Assembly: GCA_017859395.1 (NCBI GenBank)
Contig: JAFMNE010000001.1
Coordinates: forward strand, 1-64,000
Direction of reading: 5' to 3'
DNA length: 64,000 bases
DNA from: Ilumatobacteraceae bacterium
GTDB taxonomy: Bacteria; Actinomycetota; Acidimicrobiia; Acidimicrobiales; Ilumatobacteraceae
A program made the translations under genes and the position numbers. Positions 42,305-50,783 of the stretch are shown piece after piece (position 1 is the first letter of the stretch; each line of letters starts with the position of its first letter). Under the pieces are notes generated by a model that saw nothing but the letters and a program-made list of their open reading frames with translations, ran no database searches and was not told where the DNA came from.

Positions 42305-43636
42305 ATGACCGATACCGACCGTTCCCCCACTACCGGCGGCGACGCCTGGCCGGCTCCTGAGCCCGATCATCGCGCGGGCGACACAGGTGCGGGCACGGGT
42401 GCATTTGGCCGCACGGCGCTGGCTGGTGGGGCTCTTGACGATGCCGAACCGGTCGGTGGCCTGCGAGGTCTGCTCGGTGTGCTGGGTGTGGCAGCGTCCA
42501 TCGCGGTACTGGCGATATTCAGCATCTGGTGGTTCGTATTCGCCGTTGGCCTGCTGGTCTCGATTCTGTTGCACGAACTCGGCCATTTCTCTACAGCCCG
42601 GCTCACCGGTATGAAGGCAACGCAGTTCTTCATCGGTTTTGGCCCACGGGTGTGGAGTTTCCGCCGTGGAGAAACCGAGTACGGAGTGCGGGCTCTGCCG
42701 CTGGGGGCATTTGTGCGCATCATCGGGATGCATGCCGGCGAAGAGGTCGATGCTGCCGACCGCGACCGCACCTACCGGTCGAAGCCGTTCGGCTCACGAA
42801 TGCTGGTGATCTGTGCCGGATCGCTCGCTCACTTCATCTTGGCGATCGTGATTTTGTCGGTCGTCTACGCAACAGCCGGGCAGACCCAGCCCGTGGATGC
42901 TGCACGGGTGGTGGCGGTCTCTGATGGCACGCCTGCCGCAGCGGCAGGGCTACTGCCCGATGATGAGGTGTTGTCCATCGGTGGGGTGCCGGTGACCGCA
43001 GGGGGTGGCCTCTCGGCTGCGGTGACGGCGCATGCCCCGGGCGATGTTGTCGATGTCGTGGTCGCCCGAGGTGACGAGGTGCGCACGGTCGATGTCACGC
43101 TCGCGTCACTCGCGCTGGTGGGTGGTAGCGATGATGCGGCGTTCCTTGGGGTGTCCGCACGCCCGGTCGTGGAGACCTTTGACCGCGCGTGGTGGTCGTC
43201 GCCATGGCACGCCGTTGGGTCGTTGGTGGATCAAACCGGCGCGTCGATCACCGGTGTGGTGCGCGTGCTGGACCCGACGAATCTGTTCAGCCACTTGGCT
43301 GGGACCACCGATGATCTCTCCACTCGGCCAACGACGCTGGTGGGAATCACCGCGGTCAGCGATGACATCGGTGATTCGGCCGGGTTCACCGGCATCATGG
43401 AAATGCTGGCGCTGTTGAACGTCTTTGTTGGCGTGTTCAACCTGTTCCCCTTGCTGCCCCTCGATGGTGGACACGCCGCGGTGGCGATCTACGAACGGAT
43501 TCGCGAGGGTCGCAGCGGTCGCCGGTACTACGCCGACATGGAACGCTTGGCACCGCTGACAATGGTCGTGGTGACACTTCTGCTGTTTCTGTTCATGTCG
43601 GGGCTCTACCTCGACATCGTTCGGCCGGTTGGATGA
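42305..43636 (+). CDS. Site-2 intramembrane metalloprotease (RseP/Rip1 type)
   Basis: A 443-residue membrane protease that cuts anti-sigma factors or signal peptides inside the membrane. HELGHF at about residue 90 in the first helix and NLFPLLPLDGGH in the last third are the two active-site motifs, with a PDZ domain between them (about 195-270, GTPAAAAGLLPDDEVLSIGG). A 50-residue acidic Pro-rich N-terminal extension precedes the first helix. It sits between dxr and ispG, the usual place in actinobacteria. Confidence 0.95.
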   Translation: MTDTDRSPTTGGDAWPAPEPDHRAGDTGAGTGAFGRTALAGGALDDAEPVGGLRGLLGVLGVAASIAVLAIFSIWWFVFAVGLLVSILLHELGHFSTARLTGMKATQFFIGFGPRVWSFRRGETEYGVRALPLGAFVRIIGMHAGEEVDAADRDRTYRSKPFGSRMLVICAGSLAHFILAIVILSVVYATAGQTQPVDAARVVAVSDGTPAAAAGLLPDDEVLSIGGVPVTAGGGLSAAVTAHAPGDVVDVVVARGDEVRTVDVTLASLALVGGSDDAAFLGVSARPVVETFDRAWWSSPWHAVGSLVDQTGASITGVVRVLDPTNLFSHLAGTTDDLSTRPTTLVGITAVSDDIGDSAGFTGIMEMLALLNVFVGVFNLFPLLPLDGGHAAVAIYERIREGRSGRRYYADMERLAPLTMVVVTLLLFLFMSGLYLDIVRPVG

Positions 43637-43693
43637 TCGCAGGTATGCGTACGGGTGACGATGCCCACGTGGGCGATAGAAGGGCGATGAGTC

Positions 43694-44923
43694 ATGCAGG
43701 TCACTGAATGGGCGAGCGATCGTCGCGAGACCCGACAGATCATGGTGGGGTCAGTGCCCGTTGGCGGGGGTGCTCCTATCACGGTGCAGTCGATGACGGT
43801 CACCAAAACCGCCGATGTCGAGGGCACCCTGCAGCAGATCTACGCGCTGGCGGCGGCGGGCTGCGACATTGTTCGCTGCACCTGCAACGACGCCGATGCG
43901 GCGGTGGGTCTCGCCCAGATCGTGCCGCGTTCGCCCATACCGGTCATCGCCGACATCCATCACCAGTACAAGATGGCACTCGCCGCACTCGAGGCTGGGG
44001 TGCATGGTCTGCGGTTGAACCCCGGCAACATCCGCAAGCCCGAGCACATCAAGGCCGTCGCCTCCGAGGCGCGCGATCGTGGGGTGCCGATTCGTATCGG
44101 TGTCAATGCGGGTTCGCTCGACCCCGACCTGTACGAGCGTCACGGTGGCGCGACGCCCGAAGCGATGGTCGAATCGGCCCAGCGTGAATTGGCCTACTTC
44201 GCCGACGTCGATTTTTCTCTGGTCAAAATCTCGGTGAAGGCATCGAGCGTGCCGTTGATGGTGGAGGCCTACCGGCAGTTGGCCGAGGTCACGGATCATC
44301 CTCTGCATTTGGGTGTGACCGAGGCCGGTCCGCCTCCGGCCGGGCTGGTGAAGGCCACCGCCGGTATCGCCACGCTGTTGATGGAGGGGATCGGCGACAC
44401 TATTCGGTATTCGCTCACCGCCGATCCGGTGGAGGAAGCTCGTGCTGGTCGCCAGCTGCTCGAAGCGCTGGGGTTGCGCGAGCGTCGCAACGTCGATTTG
44501 ATTGCCTGCCCATCATGTGGACGGGCGGAAATCGATGTGATCGATGTGGCTGCACGAGCCATGGAGGCCTTCGGCGAGCGGCAACTTCCGCTGCAGGTCG
44601 CGGTGATGGGATGCGTGGTGAACGGTCCCGGGGAGGCGCGGGAGGCCGATCTCGGTATCGCTGCCGGGAACCGTCGTGGTCACCTGTTCGTGAAGGGTCG
44701 CAATGTGGCAGTGGTTCCAGAAGACGAGATGGTCGATGCCCTCGTCGAGTGGGCCGAGTACATCAACGAGCACGGCACCGATGCAGCGATTGCAAAAGCG
44801 GATACGGCCCGCGCTGAACGTGAAGCGGCACGTGACCGGTCGGCACTGTTGGAAGCCCAAGGCGACGACGCGAACAACGCCAGCGAGAAGATCGTCGAGA
44901 TCGGTCGCCGACTCGGCGGGTGA
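43694..44923 (+). CDS. ispG: 4-hydroxy-3-methylbut-2-enyl diphosphate synthase (flavodoxin/ferredoxin)
   Basis: A 409-residue [4Fe-4S] enzyme of the MEP pathway. Cluster ligands are in ACPSCGRAEIDV and in GCVVNGPGEA with its Cys and Glu; VQSMTVTKTADVEGTLQQI and GLRLNPGNIRK belong to the TIM-barrel. The C-terminal 50 residues after the cluster motif are longer than usual, Ala/Glu/Arg-rich, probably helical. It ends the housekeeping run; the next genes converge on it. Confidence 0.96.
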   Translation: MQVTEWASDRRETRQIMVGSVPVGGGAPITVQSMTVTKTADVEGTLQQIYALAAAGCDIVRCTCNDADAAVGLAQIVPRSPIPVIADIHHQYKMALAALEAGVHGLRLNPGNIRKPEHIKAVASEARDRGVPIRIGVNAGSLDPDLYERHGGATPEAMVESAQRELAYFADVDFSLVKISVKASSVPLMVEAYRQLAEVTDHPLHLGVTEAGPPPAGLVKATAGIATLLMEGIGDTIRYSLTADPVEEARAGRQLLEALGLRERRNVDLIACPSCGRAEIDVIDVAARAMEAFGERQLPLQVAVMGCVVNGPGEAREADLGIAAGNRRGHLFVKGRNVAVVPEDEMVDALVEWAEYINEHGTDAAIAKADTARAEREAARDRSALLEAQGDDANNASEKIVEIGRRLGG

Positions 44924-44928
44924 CGGTT

Positions 44929-45801
44929 CTAGTCCGCTGACATAGCGGCAATCGCGTCGGCCACTGCAAGAACCCGGCGTGCATTGTCGACGTGAAGGTT
45001 CTCGATCATGCGTCCATCGACGGTGATCACGCCGCGGCCCTCGGCGGTGGCTTCGTCAAAGGCGGCGATCACGCGCCGGGCGTAGTCCACGGCGTCATCG
45101 TCGGGAGCCCACACATCGTTTGTAGGGTCAACTTGGCTCGGGTGGATCAGGGTCTTGCCATCAAAGCCCATCCGGCGTCCGGCGGTGGCTTCGGCGAGGA
45201 ACCCGTCAGAGTTGCGCACGTCGTTGTACACACCGTCGAGAATCACCTTGCCGGCCTCGCGGGCGCCGAGGAGGGCGGTGGCGAGATGGGGGGTGAGTGC
45301 TGACCTGTCGGCGGTGGCTTCGGCACGGAGTTCTTTCAACAGGTCATTGGTGCCCATGACCAGCACCGGCACGCGCGGGTGGCCGGCGATGGAGCGGATG
45401 TCGAAGATTGCCGTCGGGGTTTCGACCATTGCCCACACACCCATCGTTGCAGGAGCGCCGGCGTCGTCGAGGTGTTGCACAACAGCGTCGATCTCGGTGA
45501 CCGAGGCAATTTTTGGGATGACGACCGCATCAGCACCGCTGGTGGCAGCCGCGGCAAGATCGTCAGCACCCCATGGGGTGTCGAGTCCGTTGCAGCGGAT
45601 GGTGATCTCTCGGCGGCCGTAGGCACCGCTGGCCGCGGCGGCGCAGGCGTTGACCCGTGCAGCTTCTTTGGCGTCGGGGGCCACTGCATCTTCAAGGTCG
45701 AGGATCAGCGCATCGGCGGCGATGGTCTGGGCCTTTTCCAGCGCGCGTTCATTCGCGGCTGGCATATACAGCACAGATCGGCGGGGACGGAGGTAGTTCA
45801 T
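44929..45801 (-). CDS. CitE-like acyl-CoA lyase/thioesterase
   Basis: A 290-residue TIM-barrel protein of the HpcH/HpaI/CitE superfamily. LILDLEDAVAPDAKEAAR (metal and CoA), NGLDTPWGADDL, VVIPKIASVTEID and ETPTAIFDI are the family landmarks, with a C-terminal GKTLIHPSQVD. Members split malyl- or citramalyl-CoA, or hydrolyse (S)-malyl-CoA. The ATG lies one base past the stop of the upstream lyase gene, so the two are coupled. This one resembles the shorter CitE/Mcl2 type, probably the thioesterase or a second lyase. Confidence 0.87.
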   Translation of the reverse strand: MNYLRPRRSVLYMPAANERALEKAQTIAADALILDLEDAVAPDAKEAARVNACAAAASGAYGRREITIRCNGLDTPWGADDLAAAATSGADAVVIPKIASVTEIDAVVQHLDDAGAPATMGVWAMVETPTAIFDIRSIAGHPRVPVLVMGTNDLLKELRAEATADRSALTPHLATALLGAREAGKVILDGVYNDVRNSDGFLAEATAGRRMGFDGKTLIHPSQVDPTNDVWAPDDDAVDYARRVIAAFDEATAEGRGVITVDGRMIENLHVDNARRVLAVADAIAAMSAD

Positions 45802-45802
45802 A

Positions 45803-46858
45803 TCAGGCTCCGGTCGAGTAGAGGGCGGCGAGCTCAGGGTCAGAGGCGGCAAGCTGTTCGGCGAGTCGCACGACGACCTGACACTGCTTCACCGACGCGT
45901 CATCTTCCATCTTGCCATCGAGCATGATGGCTCCGGTGCCGTCGCCCATGGCCTCGATCACGCGCCGGGCATGAGCCACCTCGGCGGCCGATGGCGAGAA
46001 CACTTCTTTGGCCACGGCGATTTGATCGGGGTGCAAACTCCAGGCGCCCACGCACCCGAGGAGATAGGCGTTGCGGAACTGGTCGCCGCACGCCGTGAGG
46101 TCACGGATATCGCCGAAGGGTCCGTAGTAGGGCAGGATGCCGGCGGTGACACAGGCGTCGACCATCCGAGCGATCGTGTAGTGCCACAGGTCCTGCTGGA
46201 AGTGTTGGCGCGGAGCCTCAGGATTGTCGGGATCGGGATCAGAACGCACCAGGTAGTCGGGATGTCCACCGCCCACACGGGTGGTCTTCATACGGCGGTT
46301 CGCGGCGAGGTCGGCCGGGCCGAGCGACAGGCCCTGCATCCGCGGTGATGCCAAGCAGATCTCTTCCACGTTGGCCACGCCACGCGCGGTCTCTAAGATC
46401 GCGTGCAGCAGTATCGGTCGGTCGAGCCCGGCGCGAGCCTCGAGTTGGGCGATCAGCCGGTCGGCGTAGTGGATGTCTTCGGGGCCCTCCACCTTGGGCA
46501 AAATGATGACGTCCACCGCATGACCGGCCTCGAGCACGGCCGCCTGCAGGTCGTCGAGGCACCAGGGCGAGTCGAGGCTGTTGACGCGTGTCCACAATTG
46601 GGTGGTGCCGAAATCGACCGTTGTGGCCACCTCGATCAGGCCAGCGCGAGCGGCCTCCTTGTCGGCCATGGGCACGCCGTCTTCAAGATTTGCCACCAGC
46701 ACGTCGACGGTGCCAACGAGCGATGGCACCTTGGCACGCATCTTGTCGTTGTTGGGCGGGAAGAAATGCAGCATCCGGCTCGGCCGGAATGGAATCTCGT
46801 GCAGAGGCTCGGGAGCCCCGACGGCGAGTGGGCGAAAGAAGTCCTTGGGAGAGCGCAC
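45803..46858 (-). CDS. L-malyl-CoA / beta-methylmalyl-CoA lyase-like protein
   Basis: A 351-residue member of the CitE superfamily of the Mcl1 type. [49 protein letters not shown] and [29 protein letters not shown] (in parts) are seen; the later [13 protein letters not shown] and [13 protein letters not shown] match Mcl1 of the ethylmalonyl-CoA and 3-hydroxypropionate pathways. It would split L-malyl-CoA to acetyl-CoA and glyoxylate, or the methyl form to propionyl-CoA. It is coupled to the CitE-like gene downstream. The start GTG has a leaderless-type TAGCGT box. Confidence 0.86.
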   Translation of the reverse strand: MRSPKDFFRPLAVGAPEPLHEIPFRPSRMLHFFPPNNDKMRAKVPSLVGTVDVLVANLEDGVPMADKEAARAGLIEVATTVDFGTTQLWTRVNSLDSPWCLDDLQAAVLEAGHAVDVIILPKVEGPEDIHYADRLIAQLEARAGLDRPILLHAILETARGVANVEEICLASPRMQGLSLGPADLAANRRMKTTRVGGGHPDYLVRSDPDPDNPEAPRQHFQQDLWHYTIARMVDACVTAGILPYYGPFGDIRDLTACGDQFRNAYLLGCVGAWSLHPDQIAVAKEVFSPSAAEVAHARRVIEAMGDGTGAIMLDGKMEDDASVKQCQVVVRLAEQLAASDPELAALYSTGA

Positions 46859-46864
46859 ACCGAG

Positions 46865-46870
46865 ACGCTA
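46865..46870 (-). promoter_or_regulatory. -10 element TAGCGT for the malyl-CoA lyase gene
   Basis: TAGCGT on the minus strand with a 6-nt spacer to the GTG, overlapping the stop codon of the thioesterase gene. Confidence 0.5.
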
Positions 46871-47308
46871 CGTGGATTCGGCGCCATCGGCGAAACCGCG
46901 CAGCCATGCGGGCAGACGCACGGGTCGTCCGTCGCTGCCCACTCCGCCGTGGGCGGTGGTGGCACTGGCATGCACCAGATCGTCAACGCAGAGCAGGTAC
47001 TGCATTGTGAACCAGGCTCGCTGCACAGTGCCCATAGCCACGTGCACTGTCACCTGGTCGTCGAAATGTAGGGGTCGGCGGTAGGCCACGTGAGCTTCGA
47101 GTACCGCGAAGTCGACGCCATCGGCGCGAATCTGGTCGTATGGCCGGCCGATATGTCGTAAGAACTCGACCCGTGCCTCTTCGAGGTACGGGAGATATCG
47201 GCTGTGATGCACGATGCCCATGGCGTCGGTTTCGGCGAAACGCACCCGCAGCCGATGCGCAAACCCGTAGTCATCGGGTTCACTTGATGGCTGGTCGGTG
47301 ATACGCAC
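46868..47308 (-). CDS. Acyl-CoA thioesterase (4HBT hotdog fold)
   Basis: A 146-residue hotdog-fold thioesterase. The 4-hydroxybenzoyl-CoA thioesterase-type pattern RFAETDAMGIVHHSRYLPYLEEARVEFL includes the catalytic Asp in ETDAMG, read in parts. Cytosolic, probably a tetramer. The GTG start is set by a TACGGT box 6 nt upstream; the longer frame is Arg/Pro-rich and not family-like. It lies just before the malyl-CoA lyase gene on the same strand, so it may release acids from the same acyl-CoA pool. Confidence 0.86.
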   Translation of the reverse strand: MRITDQPSSEPDDYGFAHRLRVRFAETDAMGIVHHSRYLPYLEEARVEFLRHIGRPYDQIRADGVDFAVLEAHVAYRRPLHFDDQVTVHVAMGTVQRAWFTMQYLLCVDDLVHASATTAHGGVGSDGRPVRLPAWLRGFADGAEST

Positions 47309-47314
47309 GCTGTG

Positions 47315-47320
47315 ACCGTA
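47315..47320 (-). promoter_or_regulatory. -10 element TACGGT for the thioesterase gene
   Basis: TACGGT on the minus strand with a 6-nt spacer to the GTG that begins the hotdog protein. Confidence 0.55.
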
Positions 47321-47397
47321 GTGCTTCGCGAGGGTGGTTCCGGCAAAGGCCGTACCCGCGATGGTGGTCCTCGAGGTTGGCGTGGAAGACTGCTGTC

Positions 47398-47859
47398 GTG
47401 ACACCAGCGGTACGTGAACTCGAACGCCACGGTGTGGCCTTCGAACTTGCTCCGTATACCCATGACCCCACGAATGAGTCATACGGACTCGAGGCGGCGG
47501 ACGCCCTCGGAGCGGATCCATCGGTGGTGTTCAAGACCCTCGTCGTCACCGGCGACAAGATGTACCTGGCCATTGTTCCGGTGACGCATCGGGTGTCGCT
47601 GAAACTGGCAGCTGCCGCCATCGGTGAACGTCGACTCTCGATGTGCACCCCCGCTGAGGCCGAGCGTGTCACCGGGTATGTGGTGGGTGGAATCTCACCG
47701 TTTGGAGGGCGACGACGCCTTGGCGTGATCATCGACGCCGCAGTGCGTGATCACGTCACGGTGTATGTGAGCGGCGGTCGTCGCGGGCTCGATATCTGTG
47801 TCGCTGTCGATGACCTCATCAGGATCTGCGCCGCAACGGTGGCAGACATCGTTGCGTAA
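47398..47859 (+). CDS. ybaK: Cys-tRNA(Pro)/Cys-tRNA(Cys) deacylase YbaK/EbsC
   Basis: A 153-residue trans-editing enzyme that hydrolyses mischarged Cys-tRNA(Pro). The family order is clear: HGVAFELAPYTHDP, FKTLVVTGDKMYLAIVPVTHRVSLKLAAAAIG (in parts) with the catalytic Lys, and GYVVGGISPFGGRRRLGVIID. It starts at GTG VTPAVRELERHGV; a TTG seven codons upstream is possible but adds nothing family-like. It is divergent from the thioesterase gene. Confidence 0.93.
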   Translation: MTPAVRELERHGVAFELAPYTHDPTNESYGLEAADALGADPSVVFKTLVVTGDKMYLAIVPVTHRVSLKLAAAAIGERRLSMCTPAEAERVTGYVVGGISPFGGRRRLGVIIDAAVRDHVTVYVSGGRRGLDICVAVDDLIRICAATVADIVA

Positions 47860-47870
47860 GGTCGGTGAGG

Positions 47871-48767
47871 TCAGCCCGGCTGGAGGTTGGATGGGTGCCG
47901 CAGCACCGCCTCGATGCGGGCGATTCGGGTGCGAGCGGCGGGATGCGACGCTTGCAGACGGGCTCGCCATCCAACAGCACGGCCGCCATGACCTAAGGCG
48001 ACGACCTTGCGCAATGCACCTGCGAGGGGAGTGCCGAACCCCATTTGGATGGCGCGTCGATCGGCGTCGAACTCGCTGCGATGAGCAACGAGGTTCGCTG
48101 TGGCATCGGCGGCGTACACGATGGACAGCAGTGCCCATGCAATGCAACGCGCAATACCGGCACACACTCGCCCCAACGCGGTGAGCGCAGACGAGTGCGC
48201 GACGAAGGCATCGGTGGCAGCCGTGGCCACGTTTTGGAGCACGAATGCGGTGCGCGACACCTGCGTGATGGGTAGCGATAGCCAGTGCATAGCGGTGAGG
48301 GCCACGGTGTGCAGTCCGAGGTGATGGCCGACCTCGTGAGCGAGCACCCCGGCGAGTTGTTCGTCATCGAGGTGATCGAGAGCGAAGGTGGTGACGAGCA
48401 CCAGGTGCCCCCCGCAGGCAAAGGCGTTGAGGTCGTTCGAGTCGACCACCCGCAGCACAAAACGGTCGTCGCGCAGGTTCGCGCGGGAACTGACCGCGGC
48501 CCAAATAGGTGCAAGGCGGGACCATTCGTCGGTGGTAGGGGCGCGTCCTCCCACCACTGGTGCGAGTGCGGCGATCTGTACCGGCCGCCAGAACAGGGTG
48601 AGCCCGGCCGCGAGCCACGCGAGCGGCACCGACCACCACGGCAGGGGGGTGAGTGCGGCGAGTAGACGGCCGGCCAGCCAGGTGAGCGCGAACCAGAACG
48701 GGGCCACAACGACCAGTGGGGCCACCCCGGCGACTCCCGCACCCCACCTGGAGTTCTCTCCGTTCAC
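47871..48767 (-). CDS. Membrane-bound M48-family metalloprotease (HtpX-like)
   Basis: A 298-residue protein with two N-terminal hydrophobic segments (about 12-60), then the zinc site HEVGHHLGLH and further helices; the third ligand is the Glu in HRSEFDADRRAI. This is the Oma1/HtpX-like M48B pattern of membrane proteases that degrade damaged membrane proteins. The GTG start has a TACCCT box 7 nt upstream on the minus strand. It converges on the ybaK gene and diverges from the esterase gene. Confidence 0.88.
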   Translation of the reverse strand: MNGENSRWGAGVAGVAPLVVVAPFWFALTWLAGRLLAALTPLPWWSVPLAWLAAGLTLFWRPVQIAALAPVVGGRAPTTDEWSRLAPIWAAVSSRANLRDDRFVLRVVDSNDLNAFACGGHLVLVTTFALDHLDDEQLAGVLAHEVGHHLGLHTVALTAMHWLSLPITQVSRTAFVLQNVATAATDAFVAHSSALTALGRVCAGIARCIAWALLSIVYAADATANLVAHRSEFDADRRAIQMGFGTPLAGALRKVVALGHGGRAVGWRARLQASHPAARTRIARIEAVLRHPSNLQPG

Positions 48768-48774
48768 ATGGCAC

Positions 48775-48780
48775 AGGGTA
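48775..48780 (-). promoter_or_regulatory. -10 element TACCCT for the M48 protease gene
   Basis: TACCCT on the minus strand with a 7-nt spacer to the GTG. Confidence 0.5.
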
Positions 48781-48810
48781 CGCCGTGCGCTCTCTGGCGT
48801 GTTGGTGGGG

Positions 48811-48816
48811 CAGACT
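48811..48816 (+). promoter_or_regulatory. -10-like element CAGACT for the esterase-lgt genes
   Basis: CAGACT with a 6-nt spacer to the ATG; weaker than TAnnnT but in the same position. Confidence 0.35.
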
Positions 48817-48822
48817 GGGGAC

Positions 48823-49590
48823 ATGAGCGACACCGAGAACACGCCCGGGGTGCTAGTTGGCGCCGAACCGATGTCCCATGTGGCTGGTTCATCCACCGGG
48901 GTGGTCGTCCTGCACGGATTCACCGGGAACCCGTCGTCGGTGCGGCATCTGGCCACCGCGATTGCTGATGCGAAATACGACGTTGAGATGCCGCGACTGC
49001 CGGGCCACGGCACCACGGTCGATGACATGATGACCACCTCTTGGGACGACTGGTTCGCCACCGCGCTCGACGCCGCCGACGCTGTTGCTGCTCGCTGCGA
49101 CAAGGTGGTGGTTGCAGGACTGTCGATGGGCGGTTTGCTGACGTTGGCTGTTGGGATGGAACGCGATGTTGCCGCGTTGGTGTGCGTGAACCCGGTGGCG
49201 CGGATGCGCTCGCCAGAGGAAACGGCGATGGTCGAGGAACTCATCGCCGACGGGATGACCGTGCTGCCCGGCATCGGCTCCGATATCGCCGATCCCGATG
49301 TGGTCGAGATCGCCTATGAGGGAACTCCGCTGCAACCGCTGTGGTCGATGTTCCATGAGGGTGTCAAGCCGCGGTGTGATAACTGGGGGAGCTCAACAGC
49401 GCCTCTGCTGCTGTTCACGTCGTCGCAGGACCATGTCGTGGATCCAGCAGACAGCGTGCATCTCGCGACCACCCACGGTGGGCCGGTGGAGCATGTGTGG
49501 TTGGAACGGTCGTTCCATGTCGCCACACAGGACTACGACCGCGACCTGATCTGCGAGCGGACGCTGGCGTTTCTCGCCACCGTGTCGTGA
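48823..49590 (+). CDS. Alpha/beta hydrolase, carboxylesterase Est30-like
   Basis: A 255-residue serine hydrolase. HGFTGNPSSVRHLA (oxyanion region), GLSMGG (nucleophile Ser), SSQDHVVDP (Asp) and SFHVATQDYDRDL (His) give a full catalytic triad, in the order of Geobacillus Est30 and monoglyceride lipases. The substrate is probably a short-chain ester. It is coupled to lgt by a TGATG overlap. Confidence 0.9.
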   Translation: MSDTENTPGVLVGAEPMSHVAGSSTGVVVLHGFTGNPSSVRHLATAIADAKYDVEMPRLPGHGTTVDDMMTTSWDDWFATALDAADAVAARCDKVVVAGLSMGGLLTLAVGMERDVAALVCVNPVARMRSPEETAMVEELIADGMTVLPGIGSDIADPDVVEIAYEGTPLQPLWSMFHEGVKPRCDNWGSSTAPLLLFTSSQDHVVDPADSVHLATTHGGPVEHVWLERSFHVATQDYDRDLICERTLAFLATVS

Positions 49591-50474
49591 TGCCACTCGC
49601 TCCTGCGGCATTCCCTGCTCCACCGGGCGCGTCGGTGTCGGTTGGTCCGCTCGACATCAGGATGTACGGGTTGATGATCGGTCTTGGGGTCATTGCCGCG
49701 GTCTGGCTCCTGGGACGACGTCTCGTCGAGATCGGCGCGGGCACCACCGATGATGCGGCCTCGATCGCAACGTGGGGTGTCGCCGGCGGCATCGTGGGTG
49801 CGCGCCTCTATCACGTCGCTACCGACTGGGACCGGTTCGCCGATGACCTCGGGGCGATCCCCGCGATCTGGAAGGGTGGATTGGGCATCCCCGGTGGTCT
49901 TCTGGTCGGCATCGTTGCCGGGTTGTGGGTTGCGCGGCGTCGTGGTCTCGTCACCGCCGACGTGTTGTGGGCGGTGGCACCGGCATTGCCGCTTGGTCAG
50001 GCGATCGGTCGATGGGGCAACTGGTTCAACCAGGAACTGTTTGGATTGACGACCGATCTCCCCTGGGGGTTGAGCGTCGACGACGCCTACCTGCCCGCTG
50101 GGGCCGCATCGGGCACGCTGTTCCACCCGACGTTCCTCTACGAATCGATGTGGAACCTGGGCTTGGCTGGGGTGCTCATCGTTGTGGGTCGTCATTGGGG
50201 ACGCAACGGTGGCGGCCTGCTCGCGGTCTATGTCGCAGGGTATGGGCTGGGCAGATTCTGGGTGGAGGGTCTGCGCATCGATCGAGCCGATGAGCTTGCT
50301 GGTCTGCGCTGGAACCAGTGGGTAGCCGCCGCGGCCGTCGTCGGTGGGGTGGCGCTGGCTGTGCGTGCGCATCGCCGTGCGAGCGGCGTGGTCGGAGAAG
50401 ATGTCGTGCCCGATTCTGATGCGGCACCGTTGGGCCACCACGATGATGGCCTCGGCACCCCGCCGGTAGCCTGA
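49590..50474 (+). CDS. lgt: Prolipoprotein diacylglyceryl transferase
   Basis: A 294-residue membrane enzyme that adds diacylglycerol to lipobox Cys. Seven hydrophobic segments; the family signature GRWGNWFNQELFG and HPTFLYESMWNL are present. It begins PLAPAAFPAPPGASVSVGPLDIRMYGLMI, in parts, as usual. It would process the lipoproteins encoded in this window. The ATG lies in the esterase stop (TGATG), and gatC follows after 6 nt but has its own promoter. Confidence 0.95.
   Translation: MPLAPAAFPAPPGASVSVGPLDIRMYGLMIGLGVIAAVWLLGRRLVEIGAGTTDDAASIATWGVAGGIVGARLYHVATDWDRFADDLGAIPAIWKGGLGIPGGLLVGIVAGLWVARRRGLVTADVLWAVAPALPLGQAIGRWGNWFNQELFGLTTDLPWGLSVDDAYLPAGAASGTLFHPTFLYESMWNLGLAGVLIVVGRHWGRNGGGLLAVYVAGYGLGRFWVEGLRIDRADELAGLRWNQWVAAAAVVGGVALAVRAHRRASGVVGEDVVPDSDAAPLGHHDDGLGTPPVA
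50467..50472 (+). promoter_or_regulatory. -10 element TAGCCT for gatCAB
   Basis: TAGCCT spans the lgt stop and is 8 nt before the gatC GTG. Confidence 0.45.
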
Positions 50475-50480
50475 GTCGTC

Positions 50481-50783
50481 GTGGCTGGACGGATCACCGA
50501 CGACGATGTGGCCCATGTGGCCCGCCTCGCACGGCTGGGGCTCGACCCTGACGACGTGCAACGCGCGGTTGCCGAGCTCGGCGCGGTACTCGAGCACTTT
50601 GCCGATATCGACGCCCTTGAGTTGGATGCGGTCGAACCGATGGCGCAGCCGTATCCGCTGACAAACGTGTTGCGCGAGGATGTCGTCACGACATCGCTCG
50701 ATCGTGACGAGGTGCTCGCGCAGGCTCCTGATGCTGTCGACGGCCGTTTCGCGGTACCTCCCATTCTTGGTGATGGCGCATGA
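50481..50783 (+). CDS. gatC: Asp-tRNA(Asn)/Glu-tRNA(Gln) amidotransferase subunit C
   Basis: A 100-residue small subunit that links GatA and Gat[44 protein letters not shown], in parts, then [21 protein letters not shown] are the family marks. GTG start; the stop overlaps the gatA ATG (ATGA). The C-terminus is normal. Confidence 0.95.
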   Translation: MAGRITDDDVAHVARLARLGLDPDDVQRAVAELGAVLEHFADIDALELDAVEPMAQPYPLTNVLREDVVTTSLDRDEVLAQAPDAVDGRFAVPPILGDGA

